Counted from the stretch's first letter, positions 44,845 through 57,460 are shown. The stretch: 64,000 bases of DNA from Tillandsia leiboldiana (GCA_029204045.2 CM055066.1:45976745-46040744); one strand, 5' to 3'. The notes: a model not told the origin generated them from the sequence alone. Made by a program: numbers and translations.

Positions 44845-46245
44845 TGTTACGGCCTTTTGTATTGGCATATTTCGTGAGTTGATTTGTTGTGTTGAGTCGG
44901 AGTCTTAAAGGGATCAAATTGTCAATCAGTAATCAAAGACGTAGAGAAGATTCAACAAGAGCTCAAGTTGACACTCAGTGTCTTGAGTCTTGAAGATTGA
45001 AGTTGAAGAATTGTGGATCAGTTACATCAATCTCAAGAAGAAAGTATTCAAAAGGATCAGGTATGGTTAACTAAATAATTTTGGTGATCCGAATACTTTC
45101 TTATAGTGTAGAAACACTTGGATGAATTTTTAATTGCATAAAAATAAAAAACTGGACATGGGACATGTTCAGGATCCGGATCAGACAGTCCAATCCGGAT
45201 CCCGAAGGGTGCTTGTTCATTGGCAAATCCGATCCGGATCAAAGGTCATTTCGATCCGGATCCCGAACATGGGTTTTTGCTGGAATACATGAACGATCCA
45301 GATCGGGCATTTCAATCCGGATCCCGAACCCTGTTTTTACTGGAATAGCCTGACTCGTTACGACGATCCGGATCGCAGTAAATCCGATCCGGATCGCCGT
45401 CCTGAAAATTTCCAGATAAGGTAAGTTTTTGATTCTTATCTCTTTCCAAAGGTTTCTAAACTATAAATAGACATTTAGGGTTTCTCAAAAACGTGGGGAG
45501 CACGGCCGATCAATTGAAAAAAACACTTGAGAGCAACCCTAGAGGCTAGGTTTTTATCGTTCTTCTTTATAGCCTCTTTTAGGTCAATTCGACGGTTCTT
45601 TCAAGAACTAATCTTTTGTCGAATTGATCTAATCTTTGCTTAGAGATTTTTCCCATGGATCTTCATTGATAATCTAAGCAAAGGATCACCATCGAAGCCA
45701 ATATTCTTACCGGCTGAGTTTGCGTCGTGGATTCGACGTGGCATCGTGGATTCGGTGTGCTAAAGGCGTTTCGTGGATTCGAAACGTGTGCTCGTGGATT
45801 CGAGTGGCGTTCGTGGATTCGAACGTGTGCACTGGACGTGCAATCGTTGGAGCGCAAGGTCCGAAGAAGTTGAAGGAGGGGTTAAATCCGTGGAGACGGT
45901 AATCACCTTGTTATTCTTCTTTTCTTAGTGGATTGTTATTGCGTGGACATCCAATCGATGAGCGCAAGGTCCGAAGAAGCTGAAGGAGGGGTTTGAGTCC
46001 GTGGAGTCAGTAATCACCTTGTTATTCTTCTATTCTTAGTGGATTGTTATTGCGTGTTGGTCCCGTGGTTTTTCTCCTGGATTGGAGTTTCCACGTATAT
46101 CTCGGTGTGCTGTTTTTATTTTCCGCATTGGTTTTTATTTTGCACTGAGATTTGGTTTTATAAGTATTACACCTATTCACCCCCCCTCTAGTTGTTTGAT
46201 AGTACCTATTTAGATCCTTGTGGATCCTTTATATATAAACCTACA
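44845..46245 (+). repeat. Element C 5' LTR (1401 bp)
   Basis: It starts TGTTACGG and ends CCTACA. The upstream part has GATCCGGATC-type palindromes as in LTR A, while the downstream part (CGTGGATTCG copies, final segment) matches LTR D. TATA box 45462-45469. A tandem duplication at 45835-46060 makes it longer than its relatives. Confidence 0.85.
45835..46060 (+). repeat. ~115-bp tandem duplication in LTR C
   Basis: Two units each carry AGCGCAAGGTCCGAAGAAG, TGAAGGAGGGGTT and a TAATCACCTTGTTATTCTTC segment. LTR D has one. Confidence 0.82.
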
Positions 46246-46247
46246 AT

Positions 46248-46259
46248 TGGTATCAGAGA
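46248..46259 (+). other. Element C primer-binding site
   Basis: TGGTATCAGAGA, matching the canonical site except for the last base. Confidence 0.82.
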
Positions 46260-46279
46260 AGGTTTTAGGTTTATCTATC

Positions 46280-47650
46280 ATGTTGGGTGAAAGTGGTAAT
46301 ATTTATAGACCTCCTCTTTTTGATGGGACTAATTATGCTTATTGGAAAGTGCGGATGAGAGCTTTTCTCATCGCAATTGATGAGCGGGTATGGCAATCCG
46401 TGGAATACGGTTGGGTGCATCCTGTTGAGGAAGTAGGAAATTCTACTACCCCAAAACCTCGCTCTAGATGGTCCAAAGAGGAACTCGAAAGATCTTCTTA
46501 CAATGGGAAAGGTATGAACGCTCTTTTTAACTCTCTTTCCTCGACTGAGTTCCCAAGAATTTCCGCGTGTGAAACCGCGAAGGAAATTTGGGATATTCTC
46601 AAAATTACACATGAGGGTACTAATCTTGTAAAAATTCAAAAGCTCCAGATGCTTACAAGTCAATTTGACTCTATTCATATGGAAGAGCATGAATTGTTTA
46701 CAGATTATTACACTAGACTTCAAGATGTAATAAATACATGTGCTAATTTAGGAGAAAAGATCCCGGAGTCGAAAATTGTAAGAAAGATACTTCGGACTCT
46801 TCCGGAACGGTTTAGGGCAAAGGTTACCGCCATTGAACCGTTAGTCATCCGGATGAGATGAGTGTAGAGGAATTAGTAGGCGCTTTGCAAACTTATGAAA
46901 TGACTTTTCCTACTAATCAAGTTTCTTCCAAGTCTTCTTCTAGCTTACAGGTATTGCATTCAAATCAACAAAGGAAGAAGATAGCGAATCGAGTTCCGAT
47001 GATGAAATCTCTTTTGCCGATTTTGAAGAACAATTGGCGCGGATCACAAAGAAATTTCGTCGGAAGTTTTGGAAGAATCGAACCGATGGATCTTCATCCA
47101 CGAAACCTTCTAAAGGATCATCGGGTTCTAATCCTCTAACCTCAAAAGCTTTGCAAAACCTTCTAAAGAAAAAGAAAAAGATGATTTTCGAAGGGGAAAT
47201 CCCATGCTATAGATGGAAAGGCTACGACCATTTTTCAACGGAATGTCCTTCTTCCGAAATCATATAAAAAGAAGGCTTTGCAAGCGAAAACTTAGGACGA
47301 TTCTACTTCTAATGAATCGACCTAAGTAAAGAGAAAAAAAGTCGTGCCTTACATGCTTCTCAAATTCCCTCTTCTAATGTTTGTTTATCATCTTTAATCA
47401 CTGACTCTATTCCTTTGATTTGCATGAAACCTCAAATCCCAACGAGAGTCATCAAGTGAGGGGGAGTCGGACGAAGAAGAACTCGTTGAGGCATATCAAC
47501 AACTTCTTGCGGAATCTAAGAAGATGGCCAAGCATATCAAGAAGTTGAGAAGCAACGACTTGAGAATCAAGACGAGAATCATGCTTTAAAGATCAAACTT
47601 CGTGATCTCGAGGAGGAACGAGAGCTTTTATTGGATAACTAAAATCCTCC
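46280..47650 (+). pseudogene. gag: Element C gag, broken
   Basis: ATG 46280 (MLGESGNIYRPPLFDG) opens an ORF to 46861 with the Copia gag core (ACETAKEIWDILKITHEGT). A one-base loss near 46842 relative to D shifts the frame. Later parts, including a knuckle decayed to CYRWKGYDHFSTEC and a Glu/Lys-rich helix, carry further breaks. It ends at the N gap. Confidence 0.83.
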
Positions 47651-47750
47651 NNNNNNNNNNNNNNNNNNNNNNNNNNNNNNNNNNNNNNNNNNNNNNNNNN
47701 NNNNNNNNNNNNNNNNNNNNNNNNNNNNNNNNNNNNNNNNNNNNNNNNNN
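47651..47750. other. Assembly gap (100 N)
   Basis: Exactly 100 Ns, the usual placeholder for a gap of unknown size. Sequence on the two sides belongs to elements in opposite orientation, so order and orientation across it should not be trusted. Confidence 0.97.
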
Positions 47751-49089
47751 TTAACAGATTATTCCCTTTCCACTTCAAGAGCGTTTGAGAGAGAAGTTGC
47801 CCTTTTTGCTTCTTCACGAGATCCTGCAATCTCCCTCTCAAACTCTTTTTTTGCTTTGCAGTTCTTTGAATCCCTTCAAAAGCTTATGGTAGGCAAGAGC
47901 AAAATCTACCTTCAGAATTATCCGATTCATCGTCCGTTGCAATCTTTTAACAGTGGGTTTGGACAGTGCGTCGGATTGTACTTGCCATTAAGCACATGAA
48001 GGGTGAAGATGTGGTGGACGTGTGGAATGCCGTTGCGGTCTTTTCTTCATCACTTGAAGATGAATCATTTGACGATGAGGGGTCATCCAAAGGACGGCTT
48101 GCATCGCCTTCTCTTGGACGGATTCTTATTTGGACACTCCGTTGAATATGGCCGTATCCTCACATTGAAGCATTGGACTTGTCCTTCTGAGCTTTTCTTA
48201 TCCTTTGGAAAAACTCTCTTGCTTTCTTGACTTTGGCTTGAAAAACCTTTGCCTTTCTTCCACTTTCCGGAGGATGAGGTTTACTTGAATTACCCCTTCG
48301 GAAGTTTCGGCGAAAGTTTCTTGTCAAGAGAGCAAGTGCTTCTCAAAGTCCTCCATAGATAAGTTCTAGTCATCGCCTGAGGAGGATGAATCCGCGTCTT
48401 CTTCTTTTGTAGTTTTCAAAGCAAAACCTGAAGACTTAGAAGTAGATGCTTTTTCCAGAAGAATAGTTATTAGTAGGAAATGTCATTTCATAGTTTGTAA
48501 GAACCAAACTAATTCTTCTACACGGATTTCGTCCGGGTGTTTAATAGTTTCAATGGCCTAACCTTGGAACGAAATCTTTCAGGAAGAGTTCTTAATCTTT
48601 CTTACAACTTTAATTCTGGAATCTTCTCTCCCAAGTTAGCACATGTGTTTACGATGTCTTGCAATCGTGTATAGTAGTCTGGAATGATTCATTTTCTGCC
48701 ATGAAAATAGAGTCAATCTGCTCGTAAGCATTTGCAGCTTTGAATCTTCACAAGGTTAGTTCCCTCATGTGTAACTTGAAGAACATCCCAGATTTCTTTC
48801 GCAGTCTCACATGCCGAGACGCGAGAGAATTTGTTTGTGACAAGGCATTAAATAAAGGTTAATTCCTTTGCCATTGTAAGAAGATAAGTCTATCTTTCCT
48901 TGGTCCATTTCGACCTAGGTTGATGGTGAGAACATCAACAGTAATTTCAGTTGGATTACCATCCTAACTCAATTGATTGCCACACCGTTCGTCGATGGAA
49001 ATAAGAAATGCTTTCATCCGTACTTTCCAGTAGGCATAATTTGTTCCATCGAAGAACGGAGGCTTGTTGATGTTTCCACCTTCAGCCAT
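47751..49089 (-). pseudogene. gag: Element E gag, broken
   Basis: The start is ATG at 49089-49087 (MAEGGNIN). Segments like ISIDER, ACETAKEIWDVLQVTHEGT and RKIKNSS appear in several frames, closest to element B gag. Many small indels break it; no frame exceeds about 80 codons. Confidence 0.72.
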
Positions 49090-49108
49090 TGTTTACAACC
49101 CTATTCCC

Positions 49109-49120
49109 GCTCTGATACCA
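49109..49120 (-). other. Element E primer-binding site
   Basis: GCTCTGATACCA, the reverse complement of the Met-tRNA site, 2 bp from the LTR. Confidence 0.9.
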
Positions 49121-49122
49121 CT

Positions 49123-50375
49123 TGTGTGTTTAGTATAATTGATAATAAGAAATAGTAAAAAAACACCTAGAGGGGGGGTGAATAGGTGTAAACAAAAACA
49201 CTCAAAAATCTTTGCGTAATAAAACCCAATGCGGAAATAAAAGATAACACGCAAGATTATTTACGTGGAAAACTCCAAACCGGAGAGTAAACACCTACGG
49301 GACCGATAACACGGTGAAATCCACTAGAATTGTAACACGTACAAAGGTGATATACCGTACTCACTGATGACTCGACCTTTTTCCATACCGCTCCTAGGTT
49401 TATCTTCTCCGCATCGCTCAGCAACGCTGCTCGACTCCACGATTAGCGTCCAACGCCGAATCCACGACGTCTGACTGAATCCACGGTCTTCACCCAGTAG
49501 AACGTCTCGAATCCACGAACGTACTTCGCTCCGAATCCACGAAAGCGGTTGCACCTTGAATCCACAAGGCCACGCGAGTCCACGCGCCGATTTTGGAAAT
49601 CATTGTTTTTTGAGTGGTGATGATCCGCCGAATACTTAGATTAGGAATAGATCGGAAATACCATCTAAGTATTCATTGATTTGATTCTACTCAAAATATG
49701 AGTATGAAACCCTAGAATCAAATCAATCAATATAGATGAAGAAACATAAGATTAAATCTATTGATTTCCTTTCTTCTCTATTTGTGGATTTATATGGCCG
49801 TCTTTTGATTTTTAAGATTATACGGCTTATAGAAAATAAATCAAAAGATCTATTTATAGGTTAGAAACTGTTGGAAGAGGATAAGAATAAAAACTAACCT
49901 TTTCTGGAATTTTTACATGACGACGATCCAGATCGTATTTACGGCGATCCGGATTGTCGTTACGAAACAGACAATTCCCAGAAAACAAGGGTTCGGGATC
50001 CGGATTGAACTGCCTGATCCGGATCGTTCATACAATTCAGCAAAAACCAATGTTCGGGATCCGGATCAGATTTAGCTACGATCCGGATTGGATTTGCGTA
50101 TGAACTAACACCCTTCGGGATCCGGATCGAAGTGCCCTGATCCGGATCCTGAACATGTCCCATGTCCAGTTTTTAATTTTTATGTAATTAAAAATTTCAT
50201 CCAAGTGTTTCTACACTATAAGAAGTATTCGGTACACCAAAATTAATTAGTTAAACATACCTGATCATTTTGAGTTCTTCTTTCTTGAGATTGAGATATA
50301 AAATCCAAACTTCTTAACCTTCAATCTTCAAGACTCAATACTTTCACGAAATGCGCCAAAACAAAATCCTTAACA
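49123..50375 (-). repeat. Element E 5' LTR (1253 bp)
   Basis: On the minus strand it starts TGTTAAGGATTTTG at 50375 and ends AACACACA. GATCCGGATC palindromes lie at about 49920-50150, the TATA box at 49851-49858 and CGTGGATTCG copies at 49440-49580. Confidence 0.88.
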
Positions 50376-50992
50376 AGACAGTGATACATTATTTTGCATA
50401 GCTGCATTGGATATCGAGGATTTTAGTTTCCTAGCACTATTATTATTGCTTCCATTGGACCAAGTGGTGTAGGACACTTTATCTCGGTGGTTGAACCCAC
50501 TGGGAACTATGTCGTAGTTCTCACACCCCTTGGGTGACTCCCCCCCCACAGGTTCAGGTATGGATGCAGCGATCGCGACGGTTCGGAGGCAGACGGCGAG
50601 GTATACGACATGGGCAAGGGCCCAGCAGCATAGAGACCTAGAGGGTCTAGCAGAGGTATCCCACTTTTATATTTCTTGAGTGAACCTTGTATGGTGAGGA
50701 ATTTATGTAAAAGAATTGTAATTATTTTATATTACAAGTTCAGAAATGTAAAGTGTAATAAATTTAATTCATTGTTCACTCTGGTATGCTTTCATTTCCG
50801 CATTAACTAATTGTTATTGAATGAAAGTTTTAATTTGTAGTGATTTTTAGTACTCTGATATTGAGCTTCCGCATACACTTGTTGTGTTATTATGGATATT
50901 ACCGTTCCTTTCGGGTAGGAAAAGGTCTTACCCGATTGGCGGGTCTGTTGGCGTGCCCGAACCGTACAAATTGGCGGACTCGGGGCGTGACA
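50376..50992 (+). repeat. Gypsy LTR, 3' part only (plus strand)
   Basis: It ends GGGGCGTGACA at 50992 with no PBS after it, so it is the remnant of a solo or truncated LTR inside element F. It keeps GGGAACTA 50502-50509 / TAGTTCTC 50515-50522 and the terminal stem TCGGGTA 50911-50917 / TACCCGA 50929-50935. Its left part is lost at element E. Confidence 0.75.
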
Positions 50993-53016
50993 TAGGTCCT
51001 CAACTCCCAAACTAGTTGCATGCTAGACAACTCCGATAGGAGAACAGCCGGTAACTCGCAATCAAAGGGGGGTATCTCCGAGTCCCGGCGCCGCCGTAGG
51101 TCCCTCAACCACACCAGCCATAAGGCCACGCATCCACTGCGAAACATCCGCCTCGCCCACGAAGTCAACACTATAGAGGCGAAGATAACCCTCAAGCAAC
51201 CGAGGTACACCAACACCTCCGGGCCTGGCTTCCCAAGAAAACCGTCCTCGCGGCATAATCAACCGCCGCAAAAGAAAAACCAAACCAACCAGCCCAACGG
51301 GTACCACAACAACATCCTGCAGCTGAGGCAAGACCATCAGGTCTACCGGCAAAATCCAGGACTCAAGCTGCACCGGGCAGGACCAACAACTCTCCTCCAC
51401 GTGCCAAACGCGATCGGGAAAATAAGCCTCCCGTGCAGGTGGTGACCATCCTACCCCCAACCCAAGCAATGAAGCAAAAGCACTACCCACCAAGAAGGGA
51501 ATACTCCCGTATCAAAGATACGAACCCAAGAGCCCGGAACAACTCAAACCTACCACCACACCGACCGCTGTAGCCCATGTGCTCTGACAGTCTCAAAAAT
51601 CCACTATCCTGGAAAAGAAATCGGGAATGCCTCCTCCGACTGATATATCCTCCATCACCCGGCGCGAAGCGCCTCAATCAGAACTCGCCTTAGGCGGCAG
51701 ATCCCTATCCAAAGGAACTACAATGCCACGCTCCCTCCCCGGCGCCTACCCAAATGAGGCGTCCCTAATCCGTAATGGAGGGACCCAACGAGTAAAAAGG
51801 TATCCTGGCGCAATCCACTCTCAGATACTCATATCCTATGCGCCCCGTCCCTCTACACATGGAGCGTGCAGTTCAGCAACTGCTTTAATTCTTGACACAA
51901 AAGGCCTCCAAGTACTCTCTATCCCCACCGGAACACGACCCTGCCTCCAAAGGTTCCCTACTCAATCCCACGAATCGGGGTGACTCATCCGCCAAAACTG
52001 GCTCACTCTATCAATGCAATCCCACAGCTTTTCCGCTGTCAACTGTCCACCCTTCCTCGGTGCCCCAGCACTAAACGTCGGCACGGAGGGCTACACACTA
52101 CTCCGACAACTGTTCCACTGCGCTGATCCGACAACTGTGTCACTACTTCGATAACTGTGCCACTGCGCTGATCCGCAACTGTGTCACTGCGCTGCCCCAC
52201 CAACTGTGTCACTGCTCCGACAACTGTGTCACTGCGGTGCTCCGACAATTGTGTCACTGTGCTGCCCCGACAACTATGTCACTGCTCCGACAACTATGTC
52301 ACTGCGCTGCTCCGACAACTGTGTCATTGTGCTGCCCCGACAACTGTCCCTGCTCCGACAATTGTGTCACTGCGCTACTCCGATAACTGTGTCACTGCTC
52401 CGACAACTGTGTCACCACGCTGCTTCCGACAACTGTGTCACTGTGCTGCCCCGACAACTGTGTCACTGCTCCGACAATTGTGTCACCGCGCTGCTCCGAC
52501 AACTGTATCACTGTGCTTCCCCGACAACTGTGTCACTGCTCTGACAACTGTGTCACTGCGCTGCTCCGACAACTGTGTCACTGCTCCGACAACTTTATCA
52601 CCGCGCTGCTCCGACAACTGTGTCACTGTGCTGCCCCGACAACTGTGTCACTGCTCCAACAACTGTGTCACTGCGCTGCTCCGACAACTATGTCACTATG
52701 CTGCCCCGATAACTGTGTAACTGCTCCGACAACTGTGTCACTGCGCTGCTCCGACAACTGTGTCACTGTGCTGCCCCGACAAATGTATCACTGCTCCGAC
52801 AACTGTGTCACTGCGCTCCTCCGACAACTGTGTCACTGCTCCGACAACTGTGTCACCGCGCTGCTCCGACAACTGTGTCACTGTGCTGCCCCGATAACTG
52901 TGTCACTGCTCCGACAACTGTGTCACTAACACTCCTACCCTTCAGGTCCGGAGCTCTCAGACTCCAATCTGGGTATCCGGCCCGAAACAACCAGCTCTGA
53001 CCCAACTGCCGCTCCA
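50993..53016 (-). pseudogene. Element F gag-protease region, broken
   Basis: Read on the minus strand from 53016: an N-terminal gag piece, the expanded minisatellite (52085-52935), an unrecognised degenerate part, then a protease-region ORF at 51493-51062. The latter has SAFASLLGLGVG, REAYFPDRVWHVEESCWSC and ESWILPVDLMVLPQLQ, matching G4's PVQLGPWILPIDLLVLRQLQ. The catalytic DTGAS is not seen. Stops and frame changes are frequent. Confidence 0.7.
52085..52935. repeat. CCGACAACTGTGTCACTG minisatellite
   Basis: About 35 units alternate 18-bp and 23-26-bp forms (CTCCGACAACTGTGTCACTG with CGCTG or TGCTGCC linkers). On the minus strand it reads as VTQLSEQRSDTVVGA-like repeats at the position of the AQxxQLSE helix of Gypsy gag. 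The plus-strand ORFs of 112-179 codons are by-products. Confidence 0.88.
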
Positions 53017-53021
53017 GGGTG
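53017..53021. repeat. Target-site duplication of D (GGGTG)
   Basis: GGGTG precedes TGTTACGG and recurs at 61086-61090 directly after the 3' LTR. Confidence 0.93.
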
Positions 53022-54191
53022 TGTTACGGCTTTTTGTGTTGGCATATTTCGTAAGTTGAGTCGAAGTCTTAAAGGGATCAAATTGTCAAATCAGCTTTCG
53101 AAGACTCTTTGAAGATTCAACATGAGCTCAAGATAACACTCAGGTATGGTTAATTAAACCATGGTGATTTAACTTCATTTATAATCATTGGAATCTGGAA
53201 ATGATTGAAACCCGGTTTAGACTTGGTTTTAGGAACTTGGTTTTAACTTACAACCTTTCTTAAGTTTGGATTCCGGTACTAGGTTTGATTTGGATAAAGC
53301 TTATCTTGGAAAAATCAGTTTTTACATTGCGTACCGGAACCACACTTTGAGTTCCTCAAACCCGACACAGAATTTTCTGTAAATTGCATTGCGTACCGGA
53401 ACACAGACTCGCGTACCGGAACACAATAGAAAAATCTGTGTTTGCACCATTGCGTACCGGAACACGTTATTTGGTACCGGTACACAATGCCTTATCGGGA
53501 TAAAATTACTAAATCGACTTTTATCCTTTTCCAAGGGTTATGAATAGATACTTAGGGTTTCTCAATACTTACCGATCAATTCAGAAACACTCGAGAGCAA
53601 CCCTAGAGGCTAGTTTTTTACCGTTCTTCTCTTTCGCCTCTTTTAGGTCAATTCGACGGATCTTCCAAGATCTATCTTTTGTCGAATTGATCTAGTCTTT
53701 GCTTAGAGTTTCCTTCTACGGTTCCTCAATGAGAATCTAAGCAAAGGATCACCATCGAAGCCAATATTCTTATCGGCTGAGTTTGCGTCGTGGATTCGAC
53801 GTGGCATCGTGGATTCGGTGTGCTAAAGGCGTTTCGTGGATTCGAAACGTGTGCTCGTGGATTCGAGTGGCGTTCGTGGATTCGAACGTGTGCAGTGGAC
53901 GTGCAATTGGTGAACGCAAGGTCCGAAGAAGTTGAAGGAGGGGTTTGAGTCCGTGGAGTCGGTAATCACCTTGTTATTCTTCTATTCTTAGTGGATTGTT
54001 ATTGCGTGTTGGTCCCGTGGTTTTTCTCCTGGATTGGAGTTTCCACGTATATCTCAGTGTGCTATTTTTTATTTCCGCATTGGTTTTTATTTTGCACTGA
54101 GATTTGTTTTTAAGTATTACACCTATTCACCCCCCCTCTAGTTGTTTGATAGTACCTATTTAGATCCTTGTGGATCCTTAAAAAACCAACA
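53022..54191 (+). repeat. D 5' LTR (1170 bp)
   Basis: It starts TGTTACGG and ends CCAACA. The U3 palindromes are of the type GCGTACCGGAACAC (53329-53492). The TATA position reads TATGAATA (53539-53546). CGTGGATTCG copies lie at 53788-53888. Confidence 0.92.
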
Positions 54192-54193
54192 AT

Positions 54194-54205
54194 TGGTATC
54201 AGAGC
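54194..54205 (+). other. D primer-binding site
   Basis: TGGTATCAGAGC, 2 bp after the LTR. Confidence 0.92.
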
Positions 54206-54225
54206 GGGTTTTAGGTTTATCTATC

Positions 54226-56181
54226 ATGTCGGGTGAAAGTGGTAATTTTTTTTAGACCTCCTCTTTTTTATGGGACTATTTATGCTTATTGGAAAGTGCG
54301 GATGAGGGCTTTTCTCATCGCAATTGTTGAGCGGGTATGGCAATCCGTGGAATACGGTTGGGTGCTTCCTGTTGAGGAAGTAGAAAATTCTACTACCCCA
54401 AAACCTCGCTCTAGATGGTCCAAAGAGGAACTCGAAAGATCTTCTTACAATGGGAAAGGTATGAACGCTCTATTTAACTCTCTCTCCTCGACTGAGTTCA
54501 CAAGAATTTCCGCGTGTGAAACCGCGAAGGAAATTTGGGATATTCTCAAAATTACACATGAGGGTACTAATTTTGTAAAAATTCAAAAGCTCCAGATGCT
54601 TACAAGTCAATTTGACTCTATTCATATGGAAGAGCATGAATTGTTTACAGATTATTACACTAGACTTCAAGATGTGATCAATACTTGTGCTAATTTAGGA
54701 GAAAAGATCCCGGAGTCGAGAATTGTAAGAAAGATACTTGGACTCTTCCGGAACGGTTTAGGGTAAAAGTTACCGCCATTGAAACCGTTAGTCATCCGGA
54801 TGAGATGAGTGTAGAGGAATTAGTAGGTGCTTTGCAAACTTATGAAATGGCTTTTCCTACTAATCAAGTTTCTTCCAAGTCTTCTTCTAAGCTTACAGGT
54901 ATTGCTTTTAAATCAACAAAGGAAGAAGATAGCGAATCAAGTTCCGACGATGAAATCTCTTTTGCCGATTTTGAAGAACAATTGGCGCGGATCGTAAAGA
55001 AATTTCGTCGGAAATTTTGGAAGAATCGTACCGATGGGTCTTCATCCACGAAACCATCTAAAGGATCATCGGGTTCTAAATCCTCTAACCTCAATAGCCT
55101 TGCAAAACCTTCTAAGAAAAAAGATGAATTCGAAGGGGAAATCCGATGTTATAGATGCAAAGGCTACGGCCATATTTCAACGGATTGTCCTTCTCCGAAA
55201 TCATATAAAAAGAAGGCTTTGCAAGCAAAAACTTGGGACGATTCTACTTCTAATGAATCGACCTCAAGTAAAGAGGAAAAAGTCATTGCTTTTCATGCCT
55301 CTCAAATTCCCTCTTCTAATTTGTGTTTATCATCTTTAGTCACTGACTCTACTCCTTTGATTTTGTATGAAACATCAACAACCGGCGGAGAGTCATCAAG
55401 TGAGGGGGAGTCGGACGAAGAAGAACTCGTTGAGGCATATCAACAACTTCTTACGGAATCAAAGAAGATGGCCAAACATATTAAGAAGTTGAGGAAGCAA
55501 CGACTTGAAGTTCAAGACGAGAATCAAGCTTTTAAGATAAAACTTCATGATCTCGAGGAGGAACAAGGACGTTTATTGGATAACAATAAAATCCTCCAAG
55601 AAAAGCTAAACCAATCGGAGACAAACGCTAAATCATATATGGACAAGATTGGTTTTCTAGAAAAATAGTTTGAGGAGATTCATGTCACCAACCAAGCATT
55701 GACCAAGCAAGTTCATGAACTCAAATCCGACATACAAAGGCTTTCAACCGTTTCCAAGAAACTAGATTGTATGTGCGGATTAGGTCAAACAAGCAAGGTT
55801 GGTTTGGGTTTTAAAAAGGATCAAACTGTGCATGCTTCAAGTTCCACAATCAAATTGAAAGGAAGAACGTGTCACCTTTGTGGACTTGAAGGACATTTGG
55901 TGAAGGATTGCCCGAAAAAGAGAAAGAAAAATCCTTCGGCAACTTCATCTATGGAGCGGACTCAAGGGACTCAAAAGATACATCAAGTCAAAGGAGTTCA
56001 CTCATTCCACCAAATGTCCGAGCCGCAACATCAATCATACAAGTGGATCACTGCGAGGCAAAGACCTAAGGTGGATCAACAGTCAAAGCTATCAACTCCC
56101 GACCACAGTGAATCAAGACAACCCAAAATTCGACGATTTTGGATTCGGAAAGGTGATATCTTTCCTTGTCTTAAGTTCTAA
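54226..56181 (+). pseudogene. gag: D gag, three lesions
   Basis: ATG 54226 (MSGESGN) is followed by a T-run that shifts the frame. The Copia gag core (SACETAKEIWDILKITHEGT, LGEKIPESRIVRKIL) is open to 54766, where a one-base loss shifts it again. The next ORF (54805-55668) holds the knuckle CYRCKGYGHISTDC and a long Glu/Lys/Leu-rich helix. An in-frame TAG at 55666-55668 separates the last part (to 56181) with CHLCGLEGHLVKDC. It ends at IRKGDIFPCLKF, the place where B continues into protease. Confidence 0.87.
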
Positions 56182-57234
56182 ATAGCTTATGACTTTATGT
56201 AATGCTTTGATTGGTTTTCCTTTCATATTTTTCTGAATCTCTGCATTACATGTTTTCAATGCTCTTTGTTTTTTATGTTTTGTTTTTTTTTAACAAAAGG
56301 TTTTAATGAACAAGTGCATTGAATAAAAAAGGGCTTCACGTTTATTCACTCCAAATTAATTTTATATGGATTATCAACTTTACTCCATAATCATAATCTT
56401 GAAGATACTTCATTATAGGAGTTTTTGATAGTTATAAGCATCAAATTTTAGAAATCATGTGTGATCTTTAGATGCTTAATCTATCTCGATTGTGTGAATT
56501 AATTGTGATAAACATGAGACAACCGATAGACTAAAATTTGGAATTTGATTCTTTCACATAAGAGATTGCATTCTTACAAGGGTAAATAAATGAATTGCAA
56601 AAGATGTGGAAAGAGTTACATCCGAAAGGAGTGTGAAAACTACCACCACATGTTGGAAAGAGCTGCCACCCCGGCCGTCCGGTTTGTGTGTGAAGCTACC
56701 ACATGTTTTGGATGCTAGAAAAATATTTTTGAAATTTTTTAGATGAAGCATTCGGAGATTTAAATTCAGAGTTCTTATTTTGAACAATTTTCTGGTTGGT
56801 ATAAGGTGGGATAGTTAAAAAGATGCTCAAAGAGCCACCCTTAGGTATTTTAGTGCTTATCTCAATTTGAAAGGGTAGAATTCAAGATTGATGTCACTTG
56901 GAAATCTCCGTAAGTCATCTTTGTAAATCCGTTACATCTTGATAGAGTTTGGATCTCAAGATTATTTTTGATGACTTGTGTTTGATGAATATAACATGAA
57001 AAACGGTTTATAATGTTTTACCTTTATTTTTCATGATTTTGGAGTAAATCTTTTTAATTTTTATAATTAATTGGATTGAATGACATCTATGTGAATTCAT
57101 TATTTTTCAAAGCACTTAAATGGATTTCTTGATGGTATACAAATCGGTATTTGAAAAGATTTCAAAATTTGGATTTGTTTCAAGAAATTTTTGCTTTTTG
57201 GCTCTGTTGTTCCGATACCAGCTTTTTAGTACCT
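56182..57234 (+). other. D spacer in place of pol
   Basis: AT-rich sequence without recognisable coding content between gag and the ORF3 promoter-like segment. No protease, integrase or reverse transcriptase motif is seen in any frame. Confidence 0.7.
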
Positions 57235-57460
57235 GAAAATCCAATCCGGATTAGAAAATTCAATCCGGATCCCGAATGTAAATTTTTCTGGTTTTTCACT
57301 TGCATACCGGTACTACATTTTTAGTATCGGAACTACATTGCGGATCCGGATCATCCCCTGCCTGTCAATCCGGAACCCGAACGAAGGTTTTTCGGTTTTT
57401 ACACTGCGTACCGGTACGCGACTTCTTGTACCGGTACGCGATCTGGAATTCTTTATATTC
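57235..57460 (+). promoter_or_regulatory. Promoter-like segment of ORF3
   Basis: A cluster of CCGG palindromes (ATCCGGAT, GGATCCGGATC, ACCGGTAC three times) spans 57240-57445 and is followed by TTTATATT at 57452-57459 and a CT-rich stretch (TCTCTCTCTCT near 57510). The arrangement copies that of the LTR U3s but lies inside the element. Confidence 0.55.

Larger units (their letters stand above)
44845..47650 (+). mobile_element. Copia element C, interrupted by the gap
   Basis: 5' LTR, PBS and broken gag, closely related to element D. It runs into 100 Ns, so its remainder is unknown. Confidence 0.82.
47751..50375 (-). mobile_element. Copia element E, minus strand, partial
   Basis: In its own direction: 5' LTR 50375-49123, PBS, then decayed gag running down into the N gap. 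The LTR is of the A type. Confidence 0.82.

Noticed and set aside
52181..52929. Cys/Leu-rich ORFs of 112-179 codons on the plus strand
   Set aside because: By-products of the minisatellite; the meaningful frame, if any, is on the minus strand.
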